The notes: generated by a model not told the origin, from the sequence alone. Shown: positions 17,535-27,847, counted from the stretch's first letter. The stretch is 51,406 nt of DNA from Oscillospiraceae bacterium (GCA_902772105.1 CACXZI010000006.1:1-51406); one strand, 5' to 3'. Numbers and translations: made by a program.

Positions 17535-18599
17535 TTAAACATAAATTAATTCCTTGCTGCTCTTTGTTAAATTTAAAATTCCTTCTTTTTTAACAACAAC
17601 TAAATCTTCTATTCTAAGCCCCATTTTAGAAGAAATATAAAGCCCAGGTTCCACGGTCACAACCATATTCTCTTTTAAAACTGTTTTACATACCTTATTT
17701 AAATAAGGGTCTTCATGAATATTAAGTCCAACGCCATGCCCTAAACCATGCCCAAATTCTTCAACATAAGAAAATTCTTTAAAATAGTCTCTAACTAATA
17801 AATCCACATCACTGCAAACCAAACCTTCTTTAATTTTGTTTAAAGCAAGTTGCTGCCCACTTAAAACAATTTTATATAGCTCTTTTTGAAAATCTGAAGA
17901 CTTTCCAACACAAATCGTTCTTGTCATGTCGCTGCAATATCCATCTAAAACAGCTCCAAAATCCATTGTAACAAAATCTCCATCTTCTAAAGCCTTATGA
18001 GATGGCTTTCCATGAGGCAAAGAAGTGTTTTTTCCAGACACAACAATTGCTGGAAAAGAAACCCCTTGAGCATTATCTAAAATAAAATTTTCAATTTCTC
18101 TTGCAATCTGTTTTTCTGTTAAACCTTTTTTTATATAATCCAAAATATGCGCAAAAGCAGCATCAACAACCTCCTGAGACTTTTTAATTTTTTCTACTTC
18201 CTCTTCTGTTTTAACAGATCTAAAATTTAAAATTATATCATCAAGCCAAGAAACTTGTTTAAAATTAAACTCTTCTAGCTTTTCTTCATATTCTTTAAAT
18301 TGCTTAATTGAAACATAATTGGTTTCCACCAAAACATTTGAAACCGAATCTTTTTTAAAAATTTCTCTAATTTTTTCATAAAGATTATTGTAAAGCAAAA
18401 CTTCGGCGTTTTTAACAGTCTTTTTAGCCATCTCAAAATATCTAAAATCCAACAACAAATATGCTCTTTTTTTTGTTACAACCAAAGTCCCTTCTGTTGA
18501 AGAAAAGTTCGTGAAATATCTCCTATTTTGCCCTTCTTTTATAATAAGTCCGTCTATTTCATCCGGGATTTCTCTAATTAATTTTTCTAAAACATCCAT
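17535..18599 (-). CDS. M24 family Xaa-Pro peptidase
   Basis: A creatinase-fold metallopeptidase that removes an N-terminal residue before proline. The two-metal ligand set is visible: Asp in MDFGAVLDGYCSD, Asp in CSDMTRT, His in GHGLGHGVGLNIHE, Glu in VTVEPGLYI and Glu in GLRIEDLV. The N-terminal domain (about 1-125) is the usual creatinase N-domain. I set the start at the ATG at 18599 (MDVLEKLIRE) with GGGGAGAA before it. The length of 354 fits the short Firmicutes form. It sits directly after aroQ and before efp, as in many Clostridia and Bacilli. Confidence 0.93.
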   Translation of the reverse strand: MDVLEKLIREIPDEIDGLIIKEGQNRRYFTNFSSTEGTLVVTKKRAYLLLDFRYFEMAKKTVKNAEVLLYNNLYEKIREIFKKDSVSNVLVETNYVSIKQFKEYEEKLEEFNFKQVSWLDDIILNFRSVKTEEEVEKIKKSQEVVDAAFAHILDYIKKGLTEKQIAREIENFILDNAQGVSFPAIVVSGKNTSLPHGKPSHKALEDGDFVTMDFGAVLDGYCSDMTRTICVGKSSDFQKELYKIVLSGQQLALNKIKEGLVCSDVDLLVRDYFKEFSYVEEFGHGLGHGVGLNIHEDPYLNKVCKTVLKENMVVTVEPGLYISSKMGLRIEDLVVVKKEGILNLTKSSKELIYV

Positions 18600-18623
18600 A
18601 AATTCTCCCCTTTTAAACAAATT

Positions 18624-19073
18624 TTAAACTAAATTTTCCATAGCTTTAATTGCTAAAAAATAACTTTCTTTTCCAAATCCAGCAATAACTCCAGCGCAAA
18701 CTTCCGATATCATAGATTTTTTTCTAAATTCCTCTCTTTTAAATATATTAGAACAATGAACTTCAATGCAAGGCAAACAAACAGCTTCTATTGCATCACG
18801 TATTGCAATACTATAATGTGAATATGCTCCTGCGTTTATTATTATTGCATCTGCTTCCTCTTTAGATTGTTGAATAGCATCAATAATCTCCCCTTCATGA
18901 TTCGACTGAAAAATTTTACAGTCAAACCCAGAATTTCTAGCAATGTTAACAATTTGTCTATTAATTGAAGAAAGGCTCTCTTTTCCATATATAGCAACAT
19001 CACGAACACCAAATAAATTTATATTTGGCCCATGAATTATTAAAAGCCTACTTTTAACTAGTTTATTTTTCAA
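18624..19073 (-). CDS. aroQ: Type II 3-dehydroquinate dehydratase
   Basis: AroQ dehydrates 3-dehydroquinate to 3-dehydroshikimate in the shikimate pathway. HGPNINLFGVRDVAIYG, INAGAYSHYSIAIRDAI and IEVHCSNIFKREEFRKKSMI are the family blocks, including the active-site loop and the conserved His. An ATG at 19118 is in frame, but it overlaps the upstream gene and adds non-family residues. The TTG at 19073 has AAAAAGGAG 7 bases before it and gives 149 residues, the usual length, so I prefer it. Confidence 0.93.
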   Translation of the reverse strand: MKNKLVKSRLLIIHGPNINLFGVRDVAIYGKESLSSINRQIVNIARNSGFDCKIFQSNHEGEIIDAIQQSKEEADAIIINAGAYSHYSIAIRDAIEAVCLPCIEVHCSNIFKREEFRKKSMISEVCAGVIAGFGKESYFLAIKAMENLV

Positions 19074-19092
19074 ATTCCTGCTCCTTTTTAAA

Positions 19093-19941
19093 TTATTTTT
19101 TATGTAAAAATTCTTCATAAGTTTTTAACATTTTCATAGCATCTTCTGCTTGAGTTCCCGCCGATTCACAAATAAAAACCGGCTCAAGATTTTTTTTAAC
19201 AACCAACTCTAACAAAGGCTCATATTCTGGCCCATAAATTTTGTCTTCAAAAGTTAAATGTTTTCGTTCTCCTCCTGGCTCTTTATATTCTATTTTAGAA
19301 AAATGTGAATGAAAAATTTTTAACCTCTCAAAACCTAATTCATTTTCAACCTTTTCTAAAATCTTTAAATAATCTTCCTTTGTTTTAATTCCTCCAAAAC
19401 TTCTGGCGTTTAAATGTCCAAAATCAATGCACGGAATAAAATTCTCAGATATTTTACATAAACTAATAACTTCATCTAAATCCCCCAGTTGATTTATTTT
19501 TCCCATAGTTTCAGGACAAATTAAAACATCTTCTAACCCTTCTTTTTTTAGTTCTAAAACCGCCTCTTTTAAAGTTTCTTCTGCCAAAGCTAAAGCTTTT
19601 TTTCTTTCGATGTTTTTGCAAGAACCAGAATGAACAACAATTCTTTTTGCATTCATCTCTTTTGCTATTTCAGCTGTTTTTAAAATATATAAAACACTTT
19701 TTTTTCTTTTTTCTTCTTCAACGCTAGAAAGTGATATATAGTATGGTGCATGAATAGAAATTGCTATTCCTTTTAACGATTCACCAAAAATTTTTGCTTT
19801 TTCTTTTGTTATTCTAACTCCCATACCACACTGATATTCATAAGCTTTTAAATTAAAAGATTCTAAATATTCTAAAAGACTCAAATTTTTCTCTTGTTTA
19901 AAACTTATTGAATTTCCAGCTGGCCCAAATATAGCTTTCAA
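19093..19941 (-). CDS. Endonuclease IV-like TIM-barrel protein (AP endonuclease family 2)
   Basis: A 282-residue TIM-barrel protein of the deoxyribonuclease IV family, which cuts DNA 5' to abasic sites using zinc. Blocks such as SIHAPYYISL, RIVVHSGS, ICPETMGK, PCIDFGHLNAR and KIFHSHFSKIEY carry the expected His, Glu and Asp metal ligands. The family overlaps with xylose-isomerase-like sugar isomerases. The ligand pattern and the GERKHLTF block favour the nuclease. The start is a TTG at 19941 with AAGGGGAAAA before it. Confidence 0.85.
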   Translation of the reverse strand: MKAIFGPAGNSISFKQEKNLSLLEYLESFNLKAYEYQCGMGVRITKEKAKIFGESLKGIAISIHAPYYISLSSVEEEKRKKSVLYILKTAEIAKEMNAKRIVVHSGSCKNIERKKALALAEETLKEAVLELKKEGLEDVLICPETMGKINQLGDLDEVISLCKISENFIPCIDFGHLNARSFGGIKTKEDYLKILEKVENELGFERLKIFHSHFSKIEYKEPGGERKHLTFEDKIYGPEYEPLLELVVKKNLEPVFICESAGTQAEDAMKMLKTYEEFLHKK

Positions 19942-19951
19942 TATTTTCCCC

Positions 19952-20434
19952 TTATTTTAAAATTTTTTTTAAAATCTTTTTTTCAATATTACGCCGTATC
20001 CCCCAAAAAAAACCTTCTTCTTGCTTTAGAGGCTTTGTTAAAATAGTTTTAAATTTTAAAAATTTTCCTCCAATTATGTCAGTGAAAAATTGATCCCCAA
20101 CAACAACTATATTTTCTTTTTTAAACCCTAACATTTTTGCAGCTTTTTTAAGCCCAAAAGGAAAAGGTTTTAAACAAAAACTAACACATGGTAATCCTAA
20201 TTCATTTGCAATAGGTTCAACACTTTTTCTATAGTTATTAGAAGCAATAACTATAAAAATTCCACAGCTTTTCATAACATTAACCCAATTTATAACGCCA
20301 TCAAAAATTTTTTTGTCTTTATGCTGACGAATTGTGTTATCAACATCAAGTATTATTGCCTTCCCATTTAATTTTTTAATTAAATTAGGAGTTATTTCTA
20401 AAACAGACGTTAAATATATATCTGGCTTTAACAT
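19952..20434 (-). CDS. YqeG family HAD IIIA-type phosphatase
   Basis: A 160-residue HAD-fold phosphatase of the YqeG type. DVDNT is motif I with its catalytic aspartates, ASNN is motif II, and KPFPFGLKKAAK with VVGDQFFTDIIGG gives motifs III and IV. The physiological substrate is not known for most members. I used the ATG at 20434; a TTG two codons earlier is closer to the GGAG ribosome binding site and could be the true start. It lies about 10 bases before the endonuclease IV-like gene. Confidence 0.9.
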   Translation of the reverse strand: MLKPDIYLTSVLEITPNLIKKLNGKAIILDVDNTIRQHKDKKIFDGVINWVNVMKSCGIFIVIASNNYRKSVEPIANELGLPCVSFCLKPFPFGLKKAAKMLGFKKENIVVVGDQFFTDIIGGKFLKFKTILTKPLKQEEGFFWGIRRNIEKKILKKILK

Positions 20435-20460
20435 TTTCAACCTACTCCAAATTTTTGTTA

Positions 20461-20490
20461 GAAAAAAAGCTCGACAAATAATCGAGCTTT
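20461..20490 (-). terminator. Rho-independent terminator after rpsU
   Basis: AAAGCTCGA (20466-20474) and TCGAGCTTT (20482-20490) form a perfect 9-bp stem around a 7-base loop. On the minus strand the stem runs into TTTTTTTC. It directly follows the rpsU stop codon, so rpsU probably has its own transcript. Confidence 0.85.
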
Positions 20491-20494
20491 AAAT

Positions 20495-20671
20495 TTACCT
20501 AGAACCTCTTTTACGTGCTGCTTCCGCTTTTTTCTTTCGCTTAACAGAAGGTTTTTCGTAATGTTCTCTTTTTCTAACTTCCGCTATTATCCCAGACCTT
20601 GCACAAGACCTTTTAAATCTTTTTAGTGCACTTTCTAAAGACTCATTTTCTTTTATACGAACTTCTGGCAC
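20495..20671 (-). CDS. rpsU: Ribosomal protein S21
   Basis: Small basic protein of the 30S subunit. The [26 protein letters not shown] block followed by [15 protein letters not shown] is the family core. The frame is open upstream, but the GTG at 20671 has GGGGAGGAAG before it and gives 58 residues, the normal size, so I set the start there. Confidence 0.95.
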   Translation of the reverse strand: MPEVRIKENESLESALKRFKRSCARSGIIAEVRKREHYEKPSVKRKKKAEAARKRGSR

Positions 20672-20740
20672 TTTAAATCTTCCTCCCCTTTTCTCTAAAA
20701 CAGAGGTCAATATATTAACATAAATTTTAGATACAACCAC

Positions 20741-20769
20741 ATTATATTACAATAACATTGATAAGTCAA
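20741..20769 (-). promoter_or_regulatory. Sigma-A type promoter for rpsU
   Basis: On the minus strand TTGACT (-35) and TATAAT (-10) are separated by exactly 17 bases, about 70 bases before the rpsU start. The -10 box is perfect and the -35 box matches 5 of 6. It is one of the best promoter matches in the window. Confidence 0.75.
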
Positions 20770-20855
20770 TAGTTTTATTTAAAAATAAAATATATTTTAA
20801 ATTTAAAAAATATGTTATAATTAACCTTGAAAAATAAAACTTTAAGGATTTTTAT

Positions 20856-23800
20856 ATGCTTTCTTTGTATTTTGGAAATGACGATATTTCATTTCTAACC
20901 GAAATTTTAAAAAAAATCGAAAATAAAAAACACTCGAAAACAATATTAGTTGTTCCCGATCAATATTCATTTTATACAGAAAAATTCACCTACGATAAAA
21001 TAAAAAAAAATAACCCAAAAATAGATATAAATGTTTTTAGTTTCAAAAAATTATGCTTTAGAATTTTTAAAAAATATGGCTATATAGCAGGAGATTTTGC
21101 CACCAAAACAGAAAAAATTTTAGCTTTAAATAAAACATTTTTAGCTCTTTCAAATGAACTAAAAAAAAACAACATGGGACAAAATAAAAAACTTTTAGAA
21201 CTTATATTAAAATTAATAGAAGAACTAACAAAAAATGGAATTTCACCTATTTTATTTAGAGAAAAAACTAGAAAAATAAAGGATTTAGAACTTAAAACAA
21301 AATGTGAAATTTTTTTAAAGATATTTGAACTATATGAAAAAAATCTAGAAAGAAACTTTAAAGACCCAACAAAAAACATAAAAAAAGCTCTAGAATTTTC
21401 TAAAAAGCACAACATCTTCAAAGAAAAAGACATATATTTTTTATTCTTTTTAAAATTTAATCTTTTGGAACTAAAACTAATTGAAGTTATGCTAAAACAA
21501 GGTAATTTATTTTTTTTAATACCATATGAAAAAAAAGAAAACATCTTTAAAGCAACACAAAAAACTTTAAATTCTCTAATTGAAATAGCGCAAAAAAACA
21601 ACATAAAAATAACAAAACAAAAATATATAAATAAAGATTCTAAAAAAGCAAATGATATTATAAAACTAGAAGAAAATATATTTAGACAAAACAAAAAAAT
21701 AAAAAATAAAATTTCATCAAAAAATATTAAAATATATATAGCAAACAATAAACAAAAAGAAGTTGAAACAGCAATAGAAAAAGCTATTTATTTAAACAAA
21801 AAGGGGCTTAAATGGCAGGATATTATATTTATTAGTAAACATATTAAAGACTACGAAACACAAATAAAAATAGCATTTGAAAATGTTGGCATTCCATATT
21901 TTTTTGACGAAAGCACATCAATAAAAAACATGCCTTTAATTAAAGTTGCAAGCAATATATTAGAACTAATAACAAATTTTAACATAAAAACATATTTAAC
22001 AATTCTAAAAACAAATCTCACAAAATTTAAAACAGAAGAAATTCTAGATTTTGAAAACATAATAACTAGTTTTAGTGCAACAAAAAAATCAATTAAAATT
22101 CCATTTGAAAACAAAAACAACGAAAATGAAAAACAAATTAATAACGCAAACAAAGTTAAAAAAACGCTATTTAAACTGTTGAATCTATTTAAAAACGTCA
22201 AAAATTCTTCTAAAGAAATATCTTTAAAACTAATAGAAAGTTTTAATATTTTGGGAATTAAACAAAAAATAGAAAACGAAATAAAAAATGAAGTGGAAGA
22301 AGAAGAATATAAACTCCAATGGGAAACATTAATTAACATTTTAATAAAAATATATAGCTTCACAGAAAAAAAAACAATTTTAAAAAAGCAGTTTAAATTT
22401 ATATTTAATTCAACATGTGAAGCAGAAAAAATAAAAAAAGTTCCAGAAATATCAAACTGTATTTTAATTTCTAAAATAGACTCTTCAATTCCAATAAACA
22501 AAAAAGCAGTTTTTATTCTTGGTGCAAATGAAGAGCTACCTTTAAAAAATTTAGGTTCAGAAGAATTTTTCAAAGATGAAGAAATAATAAAATTAAAAAA
22601 AATTGGGCTTAAATTTCTTTTAATAGAAGAAGAAAAAATTAGTTTAGAAGCAATTTTAACATATAAAGCAATAAGTTGCCCTTTAAAATATCTTTTTGTT
22701 TTTTGCTCTCAAAGTTCAGATGAAAATAAAAAAAATAGCGAATTTGTTGAAGAACTCATTAAAATTTTTGGTGAAAAAATAATAAAAAAAACAGATGAAA
22801 AAAGCTATATTAATAGCTGCCTAACAGAAAAAATAGCATTTAAAAAACTACTAATTCACTACAAAGAAAAAACAAAAGAAATTGAAGCTTTAAAAGAATA
22901 TTTCCAAAAAAAAGAAGGTTTCTTTAAAAATCTAGAAATTAAAAATGCCAAAAACATTTCTTTAAAAGAATATTTTAATAGCAACCTTTCACCTTCTCAA
23001 ATAGAACAATTTAGCCTCTGCCCTTTTTCATATTTTTGCAGATATATTTTAAATATGACCAAAATAGAAAAAGAAGACCTAGACGAAAAAATAGTTGGAA
23101 ATTTAACACACAAAGTTTTAGAAAAAATTGTTTCATTATCCAATTTTTTAAATTTAAACGAAGAAGAAATTCTAGAAGAAATAACAAAAATTTTAAAAAA
23201 TATTTTAAATTCAAATTTTATTAAAAAGCAAATAATATCTCTATATTTTCTACAAAAATATTTTAACCTTACTGCATATTTAAAAGATATTTGTTTAAAT
23301 ATTCAAAACGAGCTAAAAGCAATTGGTTTTAAACCAAAATATTTTGAATATTTAATATCTAGCCAATCAAAAATTAAACCTTTAAAAATAGAAATAGACA
23401 AAAATTTTTCGGTTTTCATAACAGGAATAATAGATAGAATAGACATAAAAAATATAGGAGCAAAAAAGTTTTTGCGAATTATAGACTATAAATATAACAA
23501 AAAAACTTTTAACTATTCAGACTTTTTAAATGGCCTAAACCTGCAAATTATTTTATATCTTCTAGCAATACAAAAAAATGTAAAACATCAAAAAAACACG
23601 AATATTTTAGGAATATTTTATATGCCAACAATAGGAGTTTTAAAGCAATATAATTCATTTAAAAAAAAGCCAGATGAAGAAAAAGAAAATTCACAAAACA
23701 AAAAACTAACAGCAAACGCTTTAATTATAAATTCAGAAGAAACAAAAGAAATTTTAGAACAAATAAAAAATGATTCATATAAAGAATACACCCCAATTAG

Positions 23801-24101
23801 AGTTACAAAAGAAAAAACTTTTAACAAAATAGATGCAGAAAAAACCCTAATTTCAGAAGAAGAGCTAAAAATATTATCTTACTTTATAGAAAACAAAATT
23901 AAATTTATGGTTAATTCAATTGAAAAATTAGATTTTAAAAAACAACCAAAAAATCTTCCACAAAAAAACTTTTTATATTGCAACTATTGCGATTTTAGAG
24001 AAATTTGTAATGAAGATGAAATTTTAAAACCAACAAAACAAAAAAATTTAAACAAAGAGGAATTTTTAGAAATTGTAAATAAAAATTTAAAGGAGATTTA
24101 A
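20856..24101 (+). CDS. addB: ATP-dependent helicase/nuclease subunit B, lacking Walker A
   Basis: AddB partners AddA to process double-strand breaks for recombination. The 1081-residue protein keeps the family layout: an early VVPDQYSFYTEKF block, a C-terminal nuclease domain (GIIDRIDI..., RIIDYKY), and the four iron-sulfur cysteines. These are one in LCPFSYF near 722 and three in YCNYCDFREIC near 1042-1051 (C-x2-C-x5-C). The usual N-terminal Walker A motif (GxxGSGKT) is absent: the matching place reads SLYFGNDDISFLTEILKKI. In B. subtilis only AddA drives unwinding, so loss of this motif could be tolerated. It begins with AAGGA before the ATG and ends one base before addA, whose ribosome binding site lies in the addB tail. 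Confidence 0.93.
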   Translation: MLSLYFGNDDISFLTEILKKIENKKHSKTILVVPDQYSFYTEKFTYDKIKKNNPKIDINVFSFKKLCFRIFKKYGYIAGDFATKTEKILALNKTFLALSNELKKNNMGQNKKLLELILKLIEELTKNGISPILFREKTRKIKDLELKTKCEIFLKIFELYEKNLERNFKDPTKNIKKALEFSKKHNIFKEKDIYFLFFLKFNLLELKLIEVMLKQGNLFFLIPYEKKENIFKATQKTLNSLIEIAQKNNIKITKQKYINKDSKKANDIIKLEENIFRQNKKIKNKISSKNIKIYIANNKQKEVETAIEKAIYLNKKGLKWQDIIFISKHIKDYETQIKIAFENVGIPYFFDESTSIKNMPLIKVASNILELITNFNIKTYLTILKTNLTKFKTEEILDFENIITSFSATKKSIKIPFENKNNENEKQINNANKVKKTLFKLLNLFKNVKNSSKEISLKLIESFNILGIKQKIENEIKNEVEEEEYKLQWETLINILIKIYSFTEKKTILKKQFKFIFNSTCEAEKIKKVPEISNCILISKIDSSIPINKKAVFILGANEELPLKNLGSEEFFKDEEIIKLKKIGLKFLLIEEEKISLEAILTYKAISCPLKYLFVFCSQSSDENKKNSEFVEELIKIFGEKIIKKTDEKSYINSCLTEKIAFKKLLIHYKEKTKEIEALKEYFQKKEGFFKNLEIKNAKNISLKEYFNSNLSPSQIEQFSLCPFSYFCRYILNMTKIEKEDLDEKIVGNLTHKVLEKIVSLSNFLNLNEEEILEEITKILKNILNSNFIKKQIISLYFLQKYFNLTAYLKDICLNIQNELKAIGFKPKYFEYLISSQSKIKPLKIEIDKNFSVFITGIIDRIDIKNIGAKKFLRIIDYKYNKKTFNYSDFLNGLNLQIILYLLAIQKNVKHQKNTNILGIFYMPTIGVLKQYNSFKKKPDEEKENSQNKKLTANALIINSEETKEILEQIKNDSYKEYTPIRVTKEKTFNKIDAEKTLISEEELKILSYFIENKIKFMVNSIEKLDFKKQPKNLPQKNFLYCNYCDFREICNEDEILKPTKQKNLNKEEFLEIVNKNLKEI

Positions 24102-24102
24102 A

Positions 24103-27100
24103 ATGCAGCAAAGAGATATATTTAAAATTTTAAATATAGAAAATTTAACAAATTCTCAAAAACAAGCAGTTTTAGAAACAAAAACCCCAATTTTGGTTTC
24201 TGCTTCTGCTGGAAGTGGAAAAACTTTTATTTTAACAAAAAGATATATATATAAAATTCTTTTATCCAAAAACATAAAAAAAGTTAAAAAAATTTTGGTT
24301 TTAACCTTTGCAAAAGCTGCAGCTCAGGAAATGTTTAGTAGAATCTACGACGAAATTTTAAGTATATCACAACAAAACAAAAATATAATAAAAATTAAAA
24401 ATATGTTATCTAAAAATTTTATAACAACAATAGATTCTTTTTGCTATAAAATAGTTAAAGAAAACTTTAAACTTTGCGATATAAACCCCAATTTTAAAAT
24501 AGTCTCTAACGCAGAAATAAATCCGCTAAAAAATTTTGTTCTAGATTTTATATTTCAAAAAGAAATAAATAAAAATAAAGATAGTTTTCAAAAACTTGTT
24601 GATTATTTTAGCCTCAGTTCAGAAAATGAACTAAAAGAATCTATAATTAAAATTTACGAAAAATCTAAAACCATGCCCTTTCCTTTAGAATATATAAAAA
24701 ACCTAAAAGAAAATTTTAAGTCTCCAGAAAATTTAGAAAAAAGCAGTTTTTTAGAAGAAATAAAAGACGACATAAAAGATAAACTAGATGAAATAAAAAG
24801 CCTTTTAAATATGGCAATATATTCTTTAGAAAAAGACATAATAACAAAAAACAGTTTTAAACCTTCTTTAGAACAAACAATTAAAAATATAGAAAAAATT
24901 GAATATGAAATTAAAAACTTAACATATGAAGAAACCAAAAACACTGTAGAAAATTTTAATTTTGAAAATTTTAAAAGATATAGCAAAAAAACAAACCCAT
25001 TTGATAGAGATTTAGCAGAAGAAATTAAAAAAAACTATATAACTCCTGCAAAAATAGTTAAAGATTCACTAAAAGAATATTTAACCCCAAAAGAACAATA
25101 TTTAAAAGACTTTAGCGAACAAAAAAACTTTGCTTTAAAATTAATAGATCTTTCGATAAAATTCTACAATAAACTAGAACTAGAAAAAAGAAAAAAAAAC
25201 ATATTAGAATTTTCAGACCTTTTAATAAAAACAATAAAACTTTTTGCTGAGCATTCTAACAAAAACGAAATAAAACTCACCAAAATAGGAAAAAAATATT
25301 CTCTAAAGTTTGACGAAATTTTAATAGATGAATTTCAAGATATAAATGAATCTCAAAATTTATTAATTAAAATTCTTTCAAACAACGACAAAAAACTTTT
25401 TATGGTTGGTGATTTAAAACAAAGCATATATGGCTTTAGAGATGCTAACCCTTCAATTTTTGTTAATAGGCGCAATATATATGAAAAAAACCCTTCTTTA
25501 GGAACACTAATATTTTTAAATAAAAATTTTAGAAGCAGAAAAGAAGTAACAAATTCGGTTAACTTTTTATTTTCTCAAATTATGTCTTTAGATTTTGGGA
25601 AAGTTAACTATATAAAATCCGAAAAATTAATCTCTAACAAAAACCTAGAATTAAACGAAAAAAATGCAACTGAAATACATATTCTAAAAAATGAAAGTGA
25701 AAAAGAAAATGAAGAATTTGAAATAGATCATATAGCAAACCTAATTAAAAATTATATAGATAGTGAATTTGAAGTTTTAGAAGGAGAAACTAAACGAATT
25801 TGCAAACCAAAAGATTTTGTGGTTTTATTTCGTTCTGGAAAAAACAACACAAAATTGCTTTCTAAAAAACTATTAGAATTAAATATTAGTTCTATTTCTT
25901 ATAGTGACATAAACTGTTTTAGTTCATATGAAATTTCATTATTAATTTCAATTTTAAAAGTTATTAATAACCCTTATTTAAATATTCCTTTCTATCATAT
26001 TGCAACAAGTTTTATGTTTAATTTTTCAAAAGAAGAAATATTAAACATAAAAATAAAAAACCCTAATAAACCTTTTTATGAATCATTTAAAAACACAAAA
26101 GGAAAGAAATATCAAGAAATAATAAATTTCATAGAAGAAATAACAAATTCGTTAAACACAAAAAAATTAGACGAATTAATAGAAGAAATATATAACAGCA
26201 ATTTATTTTTAAAAATTTATACACAAATTGATTTTGATGAAACAAAAGAAAAAAACAAAGAAATATTTTTAAACATAGCAAAAAACTACGATGAATATGA
26301 AAAATATGGACTTTTAGGATTTTTAGAATATATAAAAGATATAGAAAGCGAAAAAATAGAAATAGTAAACAAAACAAAAAACAAAAAAAATGCCGTAACA
26401 ATAACAACAATACATAAAAGCAAAGGGCTAGAGTGGCCGATCGTTATTTTAGCACAAACAGCAAAAATGTTTAACGAGCAAGACTTTAAAAAACCGATAT
26501 TAATTTCTTCCAAATTTAATCTAACCTTAAAACATTCAAAAAAAGAAAATTTAATAAGATATAACACACTTCCCTTTAACTCAGCCGCCATATTTGAAAA
26601 AAAAATCCAAAAAGAAGAAGAACTAAGACTACTTTATGTTGCAATGACAAGAGCAAAAGATAAACTAATTCTAACAGCAATAGATTCAAAAAATAAACTA
26701 GAAAAAATAAAAAACAGTAAATTTAAAGATATAATAATTCCTGCATCGCACTGCAAAAATAAAAAAAGTTTTTATGAACTAATTTTAAGCGGATTTTTAA
26801 GGCATGAAAACTTTCCTTTTTCTAATGAAACATTAAAATTAAAAGACGAAAATTTAAACTGTTTAATTAAAATAAAAACAAAAAAAGAAGAAATAAAATC
26901 TAAAATAAAACCAGACGAAAAACAAGAATTTAAAACCAAACAACTAGTAAAAAAATTAAAAAAACAGATGTTTATTTCAAAAAAAGAGGAAGAAATTTTT
27001 AAAACAAAACTTTCTGTAACCGAAATTATAAAACTAAAAAATAAAAAACCCAAAGAAAAATTTATTCTAAAAGATTTGAATTTTAAAGAACTAAAAAAAG

Positions 27101-27594
27101 CAACACCATCCCAAAAAGGAACTGCTATGCATATTTTTCTACAATACACAAACTTTAAAAATGCTGAAAAAAATCTAGATTTAGAAATAAAACGTCTTGT
27201 TAAAAACGAATTCATAACAAAAAATCAAGCAAAAATGTTAGACAAAGAAAAATTAAAAAAGTTCTTTTTTTCGTATACATATAAACTAATTAAAACTGCC
27301 GATTCAATAGAAAGAGAAAAAAGTTTTTTATGTGAAATAGACTCAAACAAAATTTTTAAAAACTCTAATAATAAAATATTAGTTCAAGGAATTATAGATT
27401 TAATAATTGAAAAAAACAAAAAAATAATTTTAATAGACTACAAAACCGACGAACTAAGCGAAAAATTTTTAGTTTATAAATATAAACCTCAGCTCTATTT
27501 ATATAAATTAGCTTTAGAAGAATTTTTTAAAAAGCCAGTTGCATTTTCTCTGCTTCATTCAATTTATTTAAACAAAGCTATTTTTATTAAATAA
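24103..27594 (+). CDS. addA: ATP-dependent helicase/nuclease subunit A
   Basis: Superfamily 1 helicase with a C-terminal RecB-type nuclease. Walker A is SASAGSGKTF (about 33-42), the DEXX-box region is DEFQDINESQ (about 408-417), and helicase motifs VMTRAK-like (VAMTRAKDKL) and TTIHKSKGLEWP are present. The nuclease core is GIIDLII...ILIDYKTDE near 1100-1115. The length of 1163 is close to the usual 1200-1250. The ribosome binding site is AAAGGAG. The last 34 bases of the gene are copied at 27848, part of a larger duplication. Confidence 0.97.
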   Translation: MQQRDIFKILNIENLTNSQKQAVLETKTPILVSASAGSGKTFILTKRYIYKILLSKNIKKVKKILVLTFAKAAAQEMFSRIYDEILSISQQNKNIIKIKNMLSKNFITTIDSFCYKIVKENFKLCDINPNFKIVSNAEINPLKNFVLDFIFQKEINKNKDSFQKLVDYFSLSSENELKESIIKIYEKSKTMPFPLEYIKNLKENFKSPENLEKSSFLEEIKDDIKDKLDEIKSLLNMAIYSLEKDIITKNSFKPSLEQTIKNIEKIEYEIKNLTYEETKNTVENFNFENFKRYSKKTNPFDRDLAEEIKKNYITPAKIVKDSLKEYLTPKEQYLKDFSEQKNFALKLIDLSIKFYNKLELEKRKKNILEFSDLLIKTIKLFAEHSNKNEIKLTKIGKKYSLKFDEILIDEFQDINESQNLLIKILSNNDKKLFMVGDLKQSIYGFRDANPSIFVNRRNIYEKNPSLGTLIFLNKNFRSRKEVTNSVNFLFSQIMSLDFGKVNYIKSEKLISNKNLELNEKNATEIHILKNESEKENEEFEIDHIANLIKNYIDSEFEVLEGETKRICKPKDFVVLFRSGKNNTKLLSKKLLELNISSISYSDINCFSSYEISLLISILKVINNPYLNIPFYHIATSFMFNFSKEEILNIKIKNPNKPFYESFKNTKGKKYQEIINFIEEITNSLNTKKLDELIEEIYNSNLFLKIYTQIDFDETKEKNKEIFLNIAKNYDEYEKYGLLGFLEYIKDIESEKIEIVNKTKNKKNAVTITTIHKSKGLEWPIVILAQTAKMFNEQDFKKPILISSKFNLTLKHSKKENLIRYNTLPFNSAAIFEKKIQKEEELRLLYVAMTRAKDKLILTAIDSKNKLEKIKNSKFKDIIIPASHCKNKKSFYELILSGFLRHENFPFSNETLKLKDENLNCLIKIKTKKEEIKSKIKPDEKQEFKTKQLVKKLKKQMFISKKEEEIFKTKLSVTEIIKLKNKKPKEKFILKDLNFKELKKATPSQKGTAMHIFLQYTNFKNAEKNLDLEIKRLVKNEFITKNQAKMLDKEKLKKFFFSYTYKLIKTADSIEREKSFLCEIDSNKIFKNSNNKILVQGIIDLIIEKNKKIILIDYKTDELSEKFLVYKYKPQLYLYKLALEEFFKKPVAFSLLHSIYLNKAIFIK

Positions 27595-27786
27595 ATATAA
27601 ATCCTAAACCATACAAAAAATCATCATATCTAAAATTTTTCTACTAAATAAAATCTATCAATTTTTCAAAATAATTAGCTTTTCTATAACATTTTTCATA
27701 TATATTTCTAGTTTAGTTTATGTTGCTATTAATCAAAAAGAATAATTATAGATACACTATAAAAAATATATTTTAATTTTTTAATA
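27561..27786 (+). repeat. Direct repeat copy 1: addA tail plus spacer
   Basis: About 226 bases that recur at 27848-28072 with few differences, including a one-base deletion. Copy 1 contains the last 34 bases of addA and the following spacer. The copies are 61 bases apart. Confidence 0.9.
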
Positions 27787-27847
27787 CACCAAATTTTAAA
27801 TATAAATTTTATTCTTTATTTTTTATTTATATTTTATAAAAATTTGT

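Noticed and set aside
21080..22573. Long minus-strand frames rich in Phe and Leu opposite addB
   Set aside because: They arise from the Lys-rich composition of AddB read in reverse and look like false membrane proteins.
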